64,000 nt of DNA from Deltaproteobacteria bacterium (GTDB lineage Bacteria; Desulfobacterota; Syntrophorhabdia; Syntrophorhabdales; Syntrophorhabdaceae): contig JAKLET010000019.1 in NCBI GenBank assembly GCA_022711595.1, positions 1-64,000 on the forward strand, written 5' to 3'. Positions 26,816 to 38,133 of the stretch are shown here, piece after piece; the stretch's first letter is position 1, and each line of letters begins with the position of its first letter. The notes beneath the pieces were generated by a model that saw nothing but the letters and a program-made list of their open reading frames with translations, was not told the origin of the DNA and made no database searches. The translations under genes were made by a program, and so were the position numbers.

Positions 26816-26844
26816 TTTACAAAGACCGGCCATCCTGTTATGAT
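26816..26844 (+). promoter_or_regulatory. Predicted promoter of the ruvCAB operon
   Basis: TTTACA (26816-26821) and TATGAT (26839-26844) are separated by 17 nt, with the ruvC ATG 44 nt downstream. No LexA-like inverted repeat was recognised here. Confidence 0.55.
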
Positions 26845-26888
26845 GAATATCGATCAACGGCATAAAAAAATGGTGAAAATGGTGGACA

Positions 26889-27374
26889 ATGATCATTCTG
26901 GGCATTGATCCGGGACTTGCAAGCACCGGTTTCGGTTTGATTCGATGCGATGGTCCTTCTCCCGTGCTCTTGAGATGCGGCTCGATCAGGACACCTGCCC
27001 ATGATGCCATACCAGACAGGCTGATGCAGATCCATGAAGACATGAACAAGATCATCGATCAGGCCCGGCCTGACCTCGTTGTGCTGGAAAATGTCTTCTC
27101 TCTTGTCCGTTATCCCAGGGCGGGAATACTCCTCGGCAGCGTTATAGGAGCCCTCTACCTTACGGTAAGGCAAAGAGGCCTGCCCGTACATGAGATATCG
27201 CCGAAAGAGGTCAAAAACGCACTCGTGGGTTTCGGGAACGCAGGAAAAAAACAGATAAAAAACGCTGTGCAGAGCATGCTGAAGACCGGTGAGCTTCCTT
27301 CTTTCCATGCGGCGGACGCGCTTGCCGTCGCGCTCACTGCTTACTATCGTAAAGACCAGAGGAGAGCGGTATGA
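26889..27374 (+). CDS. ruvC: Holliday junction resolvase RuvC
   Basis: Endonuclease that cuts four-way DNA junctions symmetrically. The 161 residues have the RNase H fold signature ILGIDPGLASTGFGLI with the first catalytic Asp. The second acid lies in LVVLENVFS, and the C-terminal pair in SFHAADALAVALT, where His-Ala-Ala-Asp replaces the E. coli Asp-Ala-Ala-Asp, as in Thermus-type RuvC. The ATG at 26889 is preceded by GGTGGA. It overlaps ruvA by 4 nt, forming ruvCAB with no yebC gene in front. Confidence 0.96.
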   Translation: MIILGIDPGLASTGFGLIRCDGPSPVLLRCGSIRTPAHDAIPDRLMQIHEDMNKIIDQARPDLVVLENVFSLVRYPRAGILLGSVIGALYLTVRQRGLPVHEISPKEVKNALVGFGNAGKKQIKNAVQSMLKTGELPSFHAADALAVALTAYYRKDQRRAV

Positions 27375-27985
27375 TCGCCTATCTCGAGGGTGTTTTGAAA
27401 GGGATCTCCGATGAGCGGCTGACCCTGCTCGTTGGCGGGATCGGATATGATGTCCTGATCCCGGCCTTCGTGATGAGCGAGCTAAGGCGATCGAAAAAGA
27501 TCAATGACGCGCTCAGCCTCTACATATCGTTCCATCAGACGGAAAGACAGCCCAAACCCGTTCTGGTGGGGTTCAACCATGAGCTGGACAGGGAGTTTTT
27601 CGAGCTTTTCATAACAGTTGAGGACATAGGCCCTCTTGCCGCAGTAAAAGCGCTCACAAGGCCAATACGGGAGATAGCGCGCCATATCGAGGAGAAGGAC
27701 GTTAAGTCCCTGCGTAAATTGAAGGGGATAGGCGAGAGAAAGGCGGAAAAGATAGTTGCCACACTCAAGGGCAGGGTCGCCAAATACGCCCTCATGCCGG
27801 AGATCGCCGGGGCCGTTGAGGTGGTGGAAGACTTCGTTAAGGATGTGGAGCACGTGCTCATAACCCAGCTCGGCCACAAGGCGCTCGAGGCAAGGCGGAT
27901 GATCGAAGAGGCGATGAAGCGCGCCCCGGGAATCAGCTCATCGGAAGAGCTTTTTGAAGAAGTGTACAGGGGTCAGAAACTATGA
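27371..27985 (+). CDS. ruvA: Holliday junction DNA helicase subunit RuvA
   Basis: Tetrameric protein that binds Holliday junctions and loads RuvB. The 204 residues include the N-terminal OB fold ([20 protein letters not shown]), tandem helix-hairpin-helix motifs ([16 protein letters not shown] and [20 protein letters not shown]) and the C-terminal RuvB-binding helical domain ([16 protein letters not shown]). It overlaps ruvC and ruvB by 4 nt each, consistent with coupled translation of the resolvasome. Confidence 0.96.
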   Translation: MIAYLEGVLKGISDERLTLLVGGIGYDVLIPAFVMSELRRSKKINDALSLYISFHQTERQPKPVLVGFNHELDREFFELFITVEDIGPLAAVKALTRPIREIARHIEEKDVKSLRKLKGIGERKAEKIVATLKGRVAKYALMPEIAGAVEVVEDFVKDVEHVLITQLGHKALEARRMIEEAMKRAPGISSSEELFEEVYRGQKL

Positions 27986-29046
27986 TACATGAGGAAAGCG
28001 GAGATCTTTCCGAGCTTTACAGGAAAGAGGATGCGGTTGACGGTGAAAGTGTTGTAACGCTGCGGCCCGGCAGGCTCTCTGAGTATGTCGGACAGGACAC
28101 GATCGTTGAAACGCTCCAGATAGCCATAGAGGCTGCCCTTAAAAGGGGCGAGCCGCTGGAACATATCCTGTTCAACGGCCCTCCCGGACTCGGCAAAACC
28201 ACCCTCGCGCATATCATAGCCAACGAGATGGGGACCCGCATTGTCACTTCATCGGGACCGGCGCTCGAAAAAGGCGGCGACCTCATGGGGCTTTTGACAC
28301 ACCTTGAACGGGGCGATGTGTTCTTCATCGACGAGATCCACCGCATTCCCAAGATAGTTGAAGAATTTCTCTACCCCGCCATGGAAGATTTTGCCGTCGA
28401 TTTTATCTTCGACAAAGGCATTCACGCGAGGACCCACCGTTACCGCCTTGAGCAGTTCACGCTCATAGGCGCCACAACCCGTTCGGGACTTTTGTCTTCG
28501 CCCCTTAGGGAGCGTTTCGGCATTGTGCGAGACCTTGATTTTTATATCGAGGAAGACCTCGTGAAGATCATAAAAAGGTCGGCTTCAATACTGGATGTGA
28601 CAATAGACGATGCGGGCGCGCATGAAACGGCAAAGCGCGCAAGGGGGACCCCGAGGGTGGCGAACAGGCTTCTCAAGCGTGTCCGGGATTATGCCCAGGT
28701 GAGGGCCGAGGGAAAGATAACGAAACACGTGGCAATCGACGCATTGACCCTGGAAGGCATAGACGATCACGGGTTAAGCGAAACGGACCGGAAGCTCCTG
28801 AAGACGATCATCTTCAACTATAAAGGCGGTCCTGTCGGCATAGAGGCACTGGCGGCAACCCTGCAGCTTGAATCCGACGTGCTCATTGAAGTGGTGGAGC
28901 CCTTCCTGCTGAAATCAGGCTTTATCATCCGGACGTCGCAGGGAAGAAGAGCCTCCGAAAAAGCCTTTGCCCATATCGGTGTCCCTTACGGGGTGATGCC
29001 GCCGGCCGGAGGGCTTTTCGACGGCATTGGAGACAAGAAAACCTGA
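27982..29046 (+). CDS. ruvB: Holliday junction branch migration ATPase RuvB
   Basis: AAA+ motor driving branch migration. The 354 residues show [12 protein letters not shown], Walker [15 protein letters not shown], Walker [10 protein letters not shown], sensor 1 [20 protein letters not shown] and a C-terminal winged-helix domain ([12 protein letters not shown]). Length and motifs are typical. It is the last gene of ruvCAB; the following 113 nt lead to purA. Confidence 0.97.
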   Translation: MIHEESGDLSELYRKEDAVDGESVVTLRPGRLSEYVGQDTIVETLQIAIEAALKRGEPLEHILFNGPPGLGKTTLAHIIANEMGTRIVTSSGPALEKGGDLMGLLTHLERGDVFFIDEIHRIPKIVEEFLYPAMEDFAVDFIFDKGIHARTHRYRLEQFTLIGATTRSGLLSSPLRERFGIVRDLDFYIEEDLVKIIKRSASILDVTIDDAGAHETAKRARGTPRVANRLLKRVRDYAQVRAEGKITKHVAIDALTLEGIDDHGLSETDRKLLKTIIFNYKGGPVGIEALAATLQLESDVLIEVVEPFLLKSGFIIRTSQGRRASEKAFAHIGVPYGVMPPAGGLFDGIGDKKT

Positions 29047-29105
29047 CAGTTCCATTTCTTTTCAAGTATCCCCCGCATTGAATTCCCGATTAGGCTTGAT
29101 TTTAG

Positions 29106-30449
<1,344 letters not shown>

Positions 30450-30526
30450 GGCGCGGCGCCTGATCCGGACCCCTGTTACCGCCTTCCCTGCCCCGATGTG
30501 CAATGATCCGGAATTCTTTATAGCCG

Positions 30527-30564
30527 CCGCCCCGCTCCTGTCAGAATCCCGACAGCAGGGGCGG
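30527..30564 (+). terminator. Predicted terminator after purA
   Basis: CCGCCCC (30527-30533) pairs with GGGGCGG (30558-30564), with an inner CTGTC/GACAG stem. A short T run lies about 10 nt downstream, so efficiency is uncertain. Confidence 0.5.
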
Positions 30565-30617
30565 AAGACTCATATCTTTTTATGACATCCATTCGATAAC
30601 TCCTGAAAATTCCAAGG

Positions 30618-31349
30618 GTGGCACGGTTGTTGCAATATTTGCCTGACATGGCCACTTACCTCGATATAGCGCAAAACACGTTTATGCTTCAGTATCTGCA
30701 GAATGTTCAAAAAAAACCGCTTAACTTTGCGGCCAATCCCGAAGCAAAAGGGGCCTTCGAAGACATCCTGTCACGCAGTCTGACAAACGGTGTCATGTCT
30801 ACCATGGGCACACAGCCGCAGCAGGCCGAGATGGGTATCGACCTTGCGGATTACACCGATGAGGAGATCAAGTTCCGGAAGTGTTTCAGGTTTGTCATTG
30901 AGAAGGAAGGAAGCCGGCTTGTCAAGGAAGACGCGGGAAAAGGCGCCTCCAGATACGGCATACTGCAATCTACGGCAAGGGCATTCGGCTATAAGGGAAA
31001 TATCAGGAACATCACGAAAGAGCAGGTGGAAGGCATTTACCGCAAGCTCTGGGAGCGCTCCGGGGCGGCTTCGCTGCCGTACCCCCTCTGTGTTGTCCAT
31101 TTTGACACCTATGTGAACAGTCCAGCGGCAGCCGGCAAGATACTGGAAAAGTCGCAAGGCGATATCGATACATACCTGAAAATCCGGGAGCAGCGTTATG
31201 TGCGGCTTGCCACCGCGAAGCCGCAGGTCTATGCAAAGTACCTGAACGGGTGGAAGAACAGAGTGAACAGCCTCAGGACCATGGTGGCCCAGCACATGAA
31301 AGAGGAAATGTTTGCCGGGAATGACCCATCGTCTATCAAAAAAGGATAG
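30618..31349 (+). CDS. GH108-like muramidase (peptidoglycan hydrolase)
   Basis: About 243 residues from a GTG; an ATG at 30648 is also possible. The core resembles GH108 lysozymes: FVIEKEGSRLVKEDAGKGAS with the candidate catalytic Glu, YGILQSTARAFGY, and YPLCVVHFDTYVNSPAAAGK. A C-terminal segment (YLKIREQRYVRLATAKPQ) is similar to the PG_binding_3 module that accompanies this family. There is no clear signal peptide. GH108 enzymes are frequent in phages, but no other phage gene is nearby; it stands alone between purA and rpsU. The N-terminal 70 residues match nothing I know. Function is inferred from motif similarity. Confidence 0.7.
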   Translation: MARLLQYLPDMATYLDIAQNTFMLQYLQNVQKKPLNFAANPEAKGAFEDILSRSLTNGVMSTMGTQPQQAEMGIDLADYTDEEIKFRKCFRFVIEKEGSRLVKEDAGKGASRYGILQSTARAFGYKGNIRNITKEQVEGIYRKLWERSGAASLPYPLCVVHFDTYVNSPAAAGKILEKSQGDIDTYLKIREQRYVRLATAKPQVYAKYLNGWKNRVNSLRTMVAQHMKEEMFAGNDPSSIKKG

Positions 31350-31466
31350 CAATCTCCGACCACTTCAATGCTTTTCGCAAACGGGATGTCTTCCATGTTC
31401 CCCCGGGTTTATCGGTGCCATGTTTGTCCCGATTGACTATTATCAATGCCTGAACCCTAAATTCTG

Positions 31467-31496
31467 TTGACTTTGGCGGTTTATTCGGGTTTTAAT
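31467..31496 (+). promoter_or_regulatory. Predicted promoter of the rpsU-yqeY-mutS2-dnaG-rpoD operon
   Basis: TTGACT (31467-31472) and TTTAAT (31491-31496) are separated by 18 nt, 43 nt before the rpsU start. Confidence 0.5.
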
Positions 31497-31539
31497 AAGT
31501 ATCTTAAATTAACGGATCAATGGAGGGAGGGAAGAATGG

Positions 31540-31749
31540 ATGCCAGCAGTTATTATCAGAGAAGGTGAATCCTTCGAGAGCGCCCTCAAAAGATTTAAAA
31601 AACAGTGCGAGAAGACCGGGATACTCTCCGAGATCAAAAAAAGAGAACATTACGAGAAACCGAGCGTTAAAAGGAAGAAGAAGATCCTCGCCGCCAAGAA
31701 GAGGGCTCTGAAAAAACTCAAAAGAACGATGGATAAAGGTCTTTATTAA
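31540..31749 (+). CDS. rpsU: 30S ribosomal protein S21
   Basis: 69-residue basic ribosomal protein of the small-subunit platform, needed for initiation. [20 protein letters not shown] and the lysine/arginine-rich C-terminus ([18 protein letters not shown]) are diagnostic. GGAGGG lies upstream. It is the first gene of the macromolecular-synthesis operon leading to dnaG and rpoD. An overlapping +1 frame is a shadow. Confidence 0.96.
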   Translation: MPAVIIREGESFESALKRFKKQCEKTGILSEIKKREHYEKPSVKRKKKILAAKKRALKKLKRTMDKGLY

Positions 31750-31756
31750 AAGGTAA

Positions 31757-32203
31757 ATGGACTATAGATCCAAAATCGAAGAGGGTTTGAAAGAGGCTTT
31801 AAAAAAGAGGGACAGCATAAGGGTGTCCGTTCTGAGGATGCTTCTTGCCGCTGTTAAGAACAAGGAAGTTGAAAAGATCCGGCCTCTGACCGACGATGAG
31901 TTCTATTCCATTGTCAAAACATCGATCAAGCAGCATAACGATTCCATCGACAGCTTCAAAAAAGGCCAGCGTCTTGAACTGGCCGAAAAAGAAGAGAAGG
32001 AACTTGAGATCCTCAAGGAATTCCAACCGTCCCAGTTAACGGAGGACGAGATCCTCAAGGCAATAGAGGAAGCGGTCAGTACTGTCGATGCGAAGAGCCA
32101 GAAAGACATGGGGAAAGTTATAAAACACCTCATGGAGAAATTCCCCGGGAGGATTGACGGCAAAGTGCTTAGTGCAATGGTGCTTAAAAGACTATCTTTA
32201 TGA
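31757..32203 (+). CDS. yqeY: GatB/YqeY-domain protein
   Basis: 148-residue protein of the YqeY family, related to the tRNA-binding tail domain of the amidotransferase subunit GatB. Features are SVLRMLLAAVKNKEVEK, an acidic helical centre with EKEEKELEILKEFQPSQLTE, and the end motif KDMGKVIKHLMEKFPGRIDG. The stand-alone protein is probably involved in tRNA or amidotransferase biology, but its exact role is not established. It lies 7 nt after rpsU and before mutS2. This gene order, rpsU-yqeY, is widespread. Confidence 0.93.
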   Translation: MDYRSKIEEGLKEALKKRDSIRVSVLRMLLAAVKNKEVEKIRPLTDDEFYSIVKTSIKQHNDSIDSFKKGQRLELAEKEEKELEILKEFQPSQLTEDEILKAIEEAVSTVDAKSQKDMGKVIKHLMEKFPGRIDGKVLSAMVLKRLSL

Positions 32204-32222
32204 CCGGTAGTCGAAAGCCCCT

Positions 32223-34517
32223 ATGATCGACAAGACACTCTTATACCTCGACTATACCAGGCTTCTGGACATAGTATTCCAATTTTCATCAACACCTTTT
32301 TCCCGCGATTCCCTGCAGCATTTGAGACCGCTCGATGACATTGAAAAGGTGTACGAGCGTCATGACCGTATAGAAGCGGTGATGGATGTCATCAAATGGG
32401 ACGGCCGCATCCCCTTTTCAGATGTTCCCGATATTGCCGAAATGCTCAAAAGGATCTCCATCAGGGACTCCGTCCTTGAGACATCGGATTTCCTCCTGAT
32501 AACAGGTTTTCTCAGGGCTTGTGATGATATCGCCGCCTTTTTGAAAAAGGCATTCAAAAAGGGCGCGTTCATCGAGGAATCGCTTGCCGGGATCGCAAGG
32601 CTGCCTGAACTGTACAAGCGTATTTCCCGATCGGTCAACGTGGAAGGATATCTCGAGGATAGTGCGTCATACGAGCTTTCCCGCATCAGGTCTGAACTGT
32701 TCATGGACAGGGAGAGGATAAAAAAGCACCTCGAAAGGATCATGGGCCGTGAAACGGTGCGCCCCATTATCCAGGACGATTACATATCTTTGAGGAATAA
32801 CAGGTATGTTATCCCCCTCAAGCCGAATTTCAATGAGGCTATTTCTGGTATCGTCCATGATTATTCCCATTCGCTGAAGACATCTTTCGTTGAACCCGTG
32901 GAATGCGTGGAACTGAACAACGCGATCAACATTCTCGTCAATGAAGAGCAGGAGGAAGAAAAGAGGATACTCAGGGAGCTCACCGGGTTTGCGAGGGACT
33001 ACATCGACGTCCTGGAAAAGAACATGCAGTGCCTGGGCGAGCTCGATTTCTTTCATGCCCTGGCGCTTTTTTGCCACGAATTCAAGTGTGTAAAGCCTGA
33101 TGTAAAAAAGGGCGGAGTCCTTGAGATCAAAGGCGCGGTCAACCCCTTCATCGCCATTTCGAAAAAGAACGATGCCGTGCCGATCGACATAGTCATGAAC
33201 GAGGACGCAAAGGTGATGATCGTGAGCGGTCCCAACGCCGGCGGGAAGACGGCCGCCCTCAAGACCATAGGACTTTTGTCACTCATGGCGAAGACGGGTT
33301 TTTTTGTCCCGGCCTCCGGCAGGCCCGAGATACCTTTCTTCTCCGATATCTTTGCCCTTATCGGCGATGAGCAGGACATCTCCATGGAATTGAGCAGCTT
33401 TACCGCCCACATGTATGCGATAAAAGATCTGTACTTGCGTGTGAAAGGGGATGAGCTTATTCTGATCGATGAGATCGGCGGCAATACAGAGCCCCAGGAA
33501 GCGTCCGCTCTCGCCATGGGTATCATAGATGCCTTTGTTGAAAAAGGGTGCCGTGTTGCGGTCACGACGCACCTTAACCTTATAAAGGCCTACGGTTATA
33601 TGAAGCCCTTCGCAATGAACGTGGCAACTTCCTTCGATGCGAAAAACCTAAAACCTCTTTACCAGCTTGTATATGGAACGGCAGGCTACAGCAACGCCAT
33701 AAACGTTGCCAGAAAGATCGATGTTCCGCAGGCGATCATAGAAAAAAGCTATGCCTATTTCAATGAGCAGGAATTCATGCTCAACGACCTTATAACCAGC
33801 CTCGAAGAGGAAAAGGCAAAGACGCAGGAGGAGAGAAAGGAGCTTGCAAAGATAAGGGATGAGGCACACAGCCGCCTTTCTCTTATCAGGGAAAAGAAAG
33901 AGGAATATCTGAAAAAATGGGAAGATAAATGCCAGGAAAAGCTCCTTGAACTGGAGATCCAGATCGAAGAAATAAAAAAAGAGGTTGCAAAAAAAGAAAG
34001 AACGTCTATAACAAAGAGTAGGGATAAATTGCGAGTCCTTAAGGAAAGAATGGGGGGACCCGCCAGAGGGGTTAAGGAGGACATCCGTATAGGCGACTGC
34101 GTACTGGTGAAAACACTGGGCAGCAAAGGGTTTGTCGTTGATATCGACAAAGAAGGAAGTGTTTTCGAAGTTGCCATAGGCAGCGCAAGGACGAAACTGA
34201 AACGGATGTTTCTTGAGAAGGCCATTGAGGGCCCAAAGCAGGGGTTATCGAAAGAAAAAACACAGATCGATGTAGACCGGATAGAACAGCCGGAGTTGAA
34301 CATCATCGGCATGCGGGTTGAAGAGGCCTTGCGCAGTGTCGATAAGTTCCTCGACAGGGCTGTTGTCCAGGGTGTTCCCCATGTGAGGATCCTTCACGGT
34401 GTTGGTACGGGAAGGCTCATGCAGGCCGTCAGAGGCCGCCTTGCCGATACGAGCTATGTCAGGGCATTCCATGGCGATGAGCGAAACAGCGGTGTTACGA
34501 TCGTGGAGTTTGCATGA
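32223..34517 (+). CDS. mutS2: MutS2 (Smr-domain DNA/ribosome-rescue ATPase)
   Basis: 764 residues, typical MutS2. An N-terminal lever/clamp helical region is followed by the ABC-type ATPase core with Walker A SGPNAGGKTAALKT, DEIGGNTEPQEASALA and VTTHLNLIKAYGY. A long coiled coil (about 520-600) follows, then a KOW-like segment (IRIGDCVLVKTLGSKGFVV) and a C-terminal Smr nuclease domain (ELNIIGMRVEEAL, RILHGVGTGRL). It lacks the mismatch-recognition domain of MutS1. Known roles are suppression of homologous recombination and splitting of collided ribosomes. It overlaps dnaG by 4 nt, placing it inside the macromolecular-synthesis operon. Confidence 0.96.
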   Translation: MIDKTLLYLDYTRLLDIVFQFSSTPFSRDSLQHLRPLDDIEKVYERHDRIEAVMDVIKWDGRIPFSDVPDIAEMLKRISIRDSVLETSDFLLITGFLRACDDIAAFLKKAFKKGAFIEESLAGIARLPELYKRISRSVNVEGYLEDSASYELSRIRSELFMDRERIKKHLERIMGRETVRPIIQDDYISLRNNRYVIPLKPNFNEAISGIVHDYSHSLKTSFVEPVECVELNNAINILVNEEQEEEKRILRELTGFARDYIDVLEKNMQCLGELDFFHALALFCHEFKCVKPDVKKGGVLEIKGAVNPFIAISKKNDAVPIDIVMNEDAKVMIVSGPNAGGKTAALKTIGLLSLMAKTGFFVPASGRPEIPFFSDIFALIGDEQDISMELSSFTAHMYAIKDLYLRVKGDELILIDEIGGNTEPQEASALAMGIIDAFVEKGCRVAVTTHLNLIKAYGYMKPFAMNVATSFDAKNLKPLYQLVYGTAGYSNAINVARKIDVPQAIIEKSYAYFNEQEFMLNDLITSLEEEKAKTQEERKELAKIRDEAHSRLSLIREKKEEYLKKWEDKCQEKLLELEIQIEEIKKEVAKKERTSITKSRDKLRVLKERMGGPARGVKEDIRIGDCVLVKTLGSKGFVVDIDKEGSVFEVAIGSARTKLKRMFLEKAIEGPKQGLSKEKTQIDVDRIEQPELNIIGMRVEEALRSVDKFLDRAVVQGVPHVRILHGVGTGRLMQAVRGRLADTSYVRAFHGDERNSGVTIVEFA

Positions 34518-36226
34518 AAGCGTCGCTTGACGAACTGTTGCAAAGGGTCAACATCATTGATGTCATATCGCCGTATGTCAAGCTGCGAAAGGCAGGCAAG
34601 GACTATATGGGGTTGTGTCCTTTCCACAAGGAGAAGACGCCCTCTTTCACTGTAAGTATTGAAAAGCAGATATATTATTGTTTCGGCTGCAGGGAAGGCG
34701 GCAATGCCGTCAACTTCCTGATGAAGTATGAAAACCTTACCTTCGTTGAGGCCATCGAGGACCTTGGCCGTCAATACGGTATAGAGGTGGAAAGGAAAGG
34801 TGACAGGAAGAAGACCGGACATTATGACGCCCTTTCGAAGCTGTGCGAGTATTATCAGGGCGGACTCGCGCGCGCGGGTTTTGCGCGGGAGTATCTTGAA
34901 AAGAGAGGCATCGGTTCCGGTGTGATCGAAGAGTTCAGGATGGGCTATTCCGACCGTTCCCGGGGTGCGCTGAAGAACCTTCTCAAGACGGCGGGTATTC
35001 CAGGCGACATCTTTCTAAGCACCGGCATAGTGAGGATGAAGGACACCGAATTCTACGATATGTTCGCAGGCAGGATCGTCATCCCCATCATCGATGTCAA
35101 CAAAAGGATCATAGGTTTCGGCGGAAGGACGCTCGATAAGGACGGCATGCCGAAATATGTCAATTCACCAGAGTCTTCTGTTTTCTCGAAACGGTCAGCC
35201 CTGTTCGGCATTGACAAAACTAAAAAGCACATCACCGATCAGGATGAAGTGTTTATCGTCGAAGGATATTTCGATCTCATCACCCTGTATGCAGGCGGTC
35301 TCAGAAATGTTGTTTCCACTCTCGGGACCTCGGTGACGGAAGGACAGATATCAAAGTTGAGAAACTATACGGAGAACATTACGCTGATGCTTGACGGGGA
35401 TGAGGCCGGCATTAAAAGTGCGCTCAGGCTCATCGGGCTTTTTGCTGAAATGGATATCAACGGCAACATGGTTGTCCTGCCCGAAGGCCACGACCCCGAC
35501 AGTTTCATCCGCGAAAAGGGAATCGAAGGAGTTTTGAAGACGGCGGCGAAAAAAAAGCCCATCCTCGATTACTATTTCGATTATTGCGCCGAAAGGCAGG
35601 ATCTGGGGACGGTCCAGGGAAAGCAGGCCTTTATAAGGCAGGTGGTCCCTCATATCGATGCCATCCGCAACGGCGTGAAGAGAAGGCTCTATGTGAAGAG
35701 ACTTTCGGAGTTGACCGGTGTCGAGGAGGGACATTTTGCCGGGCGGGGGTCATACGTAATGAGTGAAGGGCCGGCCCCGGCGCAAGGGGCAAAAGGGGTG
35801 ATCGAAAAGAGGGTCATCAGCGCCTGCTTTACACACCCCGATCTTCTTGAACAGTTTAAGGAAAAGGAGGTGCTGCGTTATATAAAAGACATTGACGTGA
35901 GAGAAGTGATCTCAAAGATGGTTGCCTGTTTTGAAGAAGAGAGGTGCCTTGAAGTCAGGGGCTTTATCGAAAAGCTCGACAAGGAGGCATTGAAAACGCT
36001 TGTGCTTGACGCGGTCTTTGACTCGGTTGAGTCGGGCCCGGGCGAGCCGGATAAGGTGCTCTCGGATTATTTCAAACACATAGAGGGACAGTTTTTCAAG
36101 GAAGAATCAAAAAGGATCACCGAGAAGCTTGCCGACGCGGAAGAAAGGGGGGACGATGAGGCAATTGCCGAACTCCTGAAACAGAAAAGGCAGGTATTGA
36201 CGCATATAAAAAATAATTTTTTATAG
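34514..36226 (+). CDS. dnaG: DNA primase
   Basis: Synthesises RNA primers at the replication fork. The 570 residues have an N-terminal CHC2 zinc finger ([13 protein letters not shown], then [10 protein letters not shown]), the RNA polymerase core with GFGGRTL, and the TOPRIM domain ([17 protein letters not shown] and [13 protein letters not shown]). A less conserved C-terminal domain for helicase binding starts around residue 430. The ATG overlaps the mutS2 stop by 4 nt, and rpoD follows after about 10 nt, the classic dnaG-rpoD arrangement. Confidence 0.97.
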   Translation: MKASLDELLQRVNIIDVISPYVKLRKAGKDYMGLCPFHKEKTPSFTVSIEKQIYYCFGCREGGNAVNFLMKYENLTFVEAIEDLGRQYGIEVERKGDRKKTGHYDALSKLCEYYQGGLARAGFAREYLEKRGIGSGVIEEFRMGYSDRSRGALKNLLKTAGIPGDIFLSTGIVRMKDTEFYDMFAGRIVIPIIDVNKRIIGFGGRTLDKDGMPKYVNSPESSVFSKRSALFGIDKTKKHITDQDEVFIVEGYFDLITLYAGGLRNVVSTLGTSVTEGQISKLRNYTENITLMLDGDEAGIKSALRLIGLFAEMDINGNMVVLPEGHDPDSFIREKGIEGVLKTAAKKKPILDYYFDYCAERQDLGTVQGKQAFIRQVVPHIDAIRNGVKRRLYVKRLSELTGVEEGHFAGRGSYVMSEGPAPAQGAKGVIEKRVISACFTHPDLLEQFKEKEVLRYIKDIDVREVISKMVACFEEERCLEVRGFIEKLDKEALKTLVLDAVFDSVESGPGEPDKVLSDYFKHIEGQFFKEESKRITEKLADAEERGDDEAIAELLKQKRQVLTHIKNNFL

Positions 36227-36236
36227 AGAGGTGACC

Positions 36237-37784
36237 ATGCCTGAAAAAGTAAGGAGATATTATCCTTATGAAGAAAACCTTGAGAAAAGGGAGCTGTACA
36301 CATTCATATCTCACGGCGAGAAACAGAACAACATCCTCGATGACATTGAGCTCTTCGAGATCGAGCATCAGGACAGCCTTGGCACGACAGGGGATGCCGA
36401 AGGCGAAGAGGCGCTCGAGGGGGACCTTGAAGAGGTCTATGATGATGAGCTGATCAATCCGATTCGTCATTACATCAAGGAAATGGGAAGCATGGCCCTC
36501 CTTACAAGGGAAGGCGAAAAGGAAATAGCCCGATTGATGGAGGACGCAAAAGAGGAGATCAAGCAGGTGCTCCTGTCTTTCCCGGGCACGGTCAAGGAAC
36601 TGCTTGGCGCGCTCATGGCCCTTAAAACTTCTAAGGCCGCTGTCAGGGATATTACTCTGGAAGTGGATGACGAGGAAGAGGGCGATACGGAGCTTGAATA
36701 CCAGAGAGAAAGGGTTATAGCGCTTCTGGAGAGACTCAAGGAAGAGCATGACCTTATGAAGCAAAGCGGCAACGGCAAAAAGAGCGGCCATGGCAGAGAG
36801 ATGCAGAAGATCATAACAGAGATCAACCTCAGCAAGAAGATCACCGAAAAGATCATCACGCGAATGAAACGATACGTGGATCGCATTGAAAAGATCGATG
36901 CCGAGATCGCCAGATTTAAAAAGATGAAAGAAAAAGGGAGCAGGAAACACCTCGAGACACTGGTGACGCGAAAAACGAGGATCGAGGAAGAGACGGGGAT
37001 CTCCTCGAAGATGCTCAGGCTCTATCTGAAGCGTATAGAGAAGGCCGAACACAGCTTCTCCGGTGCGAAGAATGAATTGGTGAAGGCGAATCTCAGGCTT
37101 GTTGTGAGCATTGCCAAGCGTTACATAAACAGGGGCCTTTCCCTTCTTGACCTGATCCAGGAAGGAAATATCGGCCTTATGAAGGCGGTAGACCGTTTCG
37201 AATACAAACGGGGCTACAAGTTCAGCACCTATGCGACATGGTGGATAAGGCAGTCCATCACGCGCGCCATAGCCGATCAGGCGAGGACGATCAGGATACC
37301 GGTCCATATGATCGAGACGATCAACAAGATCATCAGGGTTTCCAGGGGGCTTGTACAGGAATTGGGCAGGGAGCCTTATCCTGACGAGATAGCCGAGAGG
37401 ATAGGTTTTTCGTCTGAAAAAGTGAGAAGGGTCCTGAGGATAACCAAGGAACCTATCTCCCTCGAGACACCTATCAACGACGACGAGGATACCCATCTTG
37501 CTGATTTCATCGAGGACAAGAACATCCTTACGCCCCAGGATTCGGCCATTTACGAGGACCTTATCACAAACCTCAACAGCATCCTTGCCACGCTTTCCCC
37601 GCGCGAGGAGAGAGTCGTGAGAATGCGTTTCGGTCTCGGAGAAAAACATGACCATACCCTGGAAGAAGTGGGACAGGTTTTTGAGGTGACCCGCGAAAGG
37701 ATCCGGCAGATCGAGGCGAAGGCGTTGAAGAAATTGAGGCATCCGACGAGGGCAAAGATGCTTCGCTCGTTTGTAGAAGTGTAG
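36237..37784 (+). CDS. rpoD: RNA polymerase primary sigma factor (sigma70)
   Basis: 515 residues. Region 1.2 ([11 protein letters not shown]-like [18 protein letters not shown]), a charged non-conserved insertion (about 100-260), region 2 with [19 protein letters not shown] and [15 protein letters not shown], region 3 ([12 protein letters not shown]) and region 4 with the helix-turn-helix [18 protein letters not shown] are all present. Region 1.1 appears short, about 75 residues with an acidic stretch. I chose the ATG at 36237, which has AGAGGTGA directly upstream, over the GTG six bases earlier. It is the last gene of the operon started by rpsU. Confidence 0.97.
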   Translation: MPEKVRRYYPYEENLEKRELYTFISHGEKQNNILDDIELFEIEHQDSLGTTGDAEGEEALEGDLEEVYDDELINPIRHYIKEMGSMALLTREGEKEIARLMEDAKEEIKQVLLSFPGTVKELLGALMALKTSKAAVRDITLEVDDEEEGDTELEYQRERVIALLERLKEEHDLMKQSGNGKKSGHGREMQKIITEINLSKKITEKIITRMKRYVDRIEKIDAEIARFKKMKEKGSRKHLETLVTRKTRIEEETGISSKMLRLYLKRIEKAEHSFSGAKNELVKANLRLVVSIAKRYINRGLSLLDLIQEGNIGLMKAVDRFEYKRGYKFSTYATWWIRQSITRAIADQARTIRIPVHMIETINKIIRVSRGLVQELGREPYPDEIAERIGFSSEKVRRVLRITKEPISLETPINDDEDTHLADFIEDKNILTPQDSAIYEDLITNLNSILATLSPREERVVRMRFGLGEKHDHTLEEVGQVFEVTRERIRQIEAKALKKLRHPTRAKMLRSFVEV

Positions 37785-37873
37785 AGCTGCAATTTAAAAA
37801 CAAAGCGCTATCTTTACTTGGTCCATCACAGCTCTCCGCTGTTTGGGGGATTAGCGTCTGTCACACCGTCGGC

Positions 37874-37925
37874 GGCGGGGCGGCTCCGTGAACAAAGTCC
37901 ATGGGCCGCCCCGCCCGGCTTGATT
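37874..37925 (+). terminator. GC-rich inverted repeat after rpoD
   Basis: GGCGGGGCGGC (37874-37884) and GCCGCCCCGCC (37915-37925) are perfect 11-nt arms around a 30-nt loop that itself has weak pairing. There is no following T run, so it may act as an mRNA 3'-end structure rather than an intrinsic terminator. Confidence 0.45.
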
Positions 37926-38033
37926 CAATTTCGCTTCCCCGGCAGTTGTTTCCTGCCGCCCGTATACCATCTTTAGTTTTGAATTGGAAGGGCAGGGGCG
38001 TTTAACGCAGGCGTTCACGTTGCCAATTTTTCC

Positions 38034-38062
38034 TTGACAAACGGATACCATTAAAATATTTT
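38034..38062 (+). promoter_or_regulatory. Predicted sigma70 promoter of etfBA
   Basis: A consensus TTGACA (38034-38039) and TATTTT (38057-38062) are separated by 17 nt, about 70 nt upstream of the etfB GTG. Confidence 0.65.
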
Positions 38063-38133
38063 ATGCAAAAATTTCCACAATCCTTTTTCATTGCCAATTG
38101 TGAAATGTCAGGATATCAAAGGAGGAGAAACTG

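Larger units (their letters stand above)
37785..38133 (+). other. Intergenic region between rpoD and etfB
   Basis: A 349-nt gap. Its left part carries a GC-rich inverted repeat (listed as a terminator candidate) and its right part a good promoter for etfBA. The direct repeat TTGCCAATT occurs at 38020-38029 and again near 38092, flanking the promoter. No gene is visible. Confidence 0.6.

Noticed and set aside
36117-37742. 541-codon minus-strand frame
   Set aside because: Antisense to rpoD and dnaG; the His/Leu/Phe-rich translation matches no known family.
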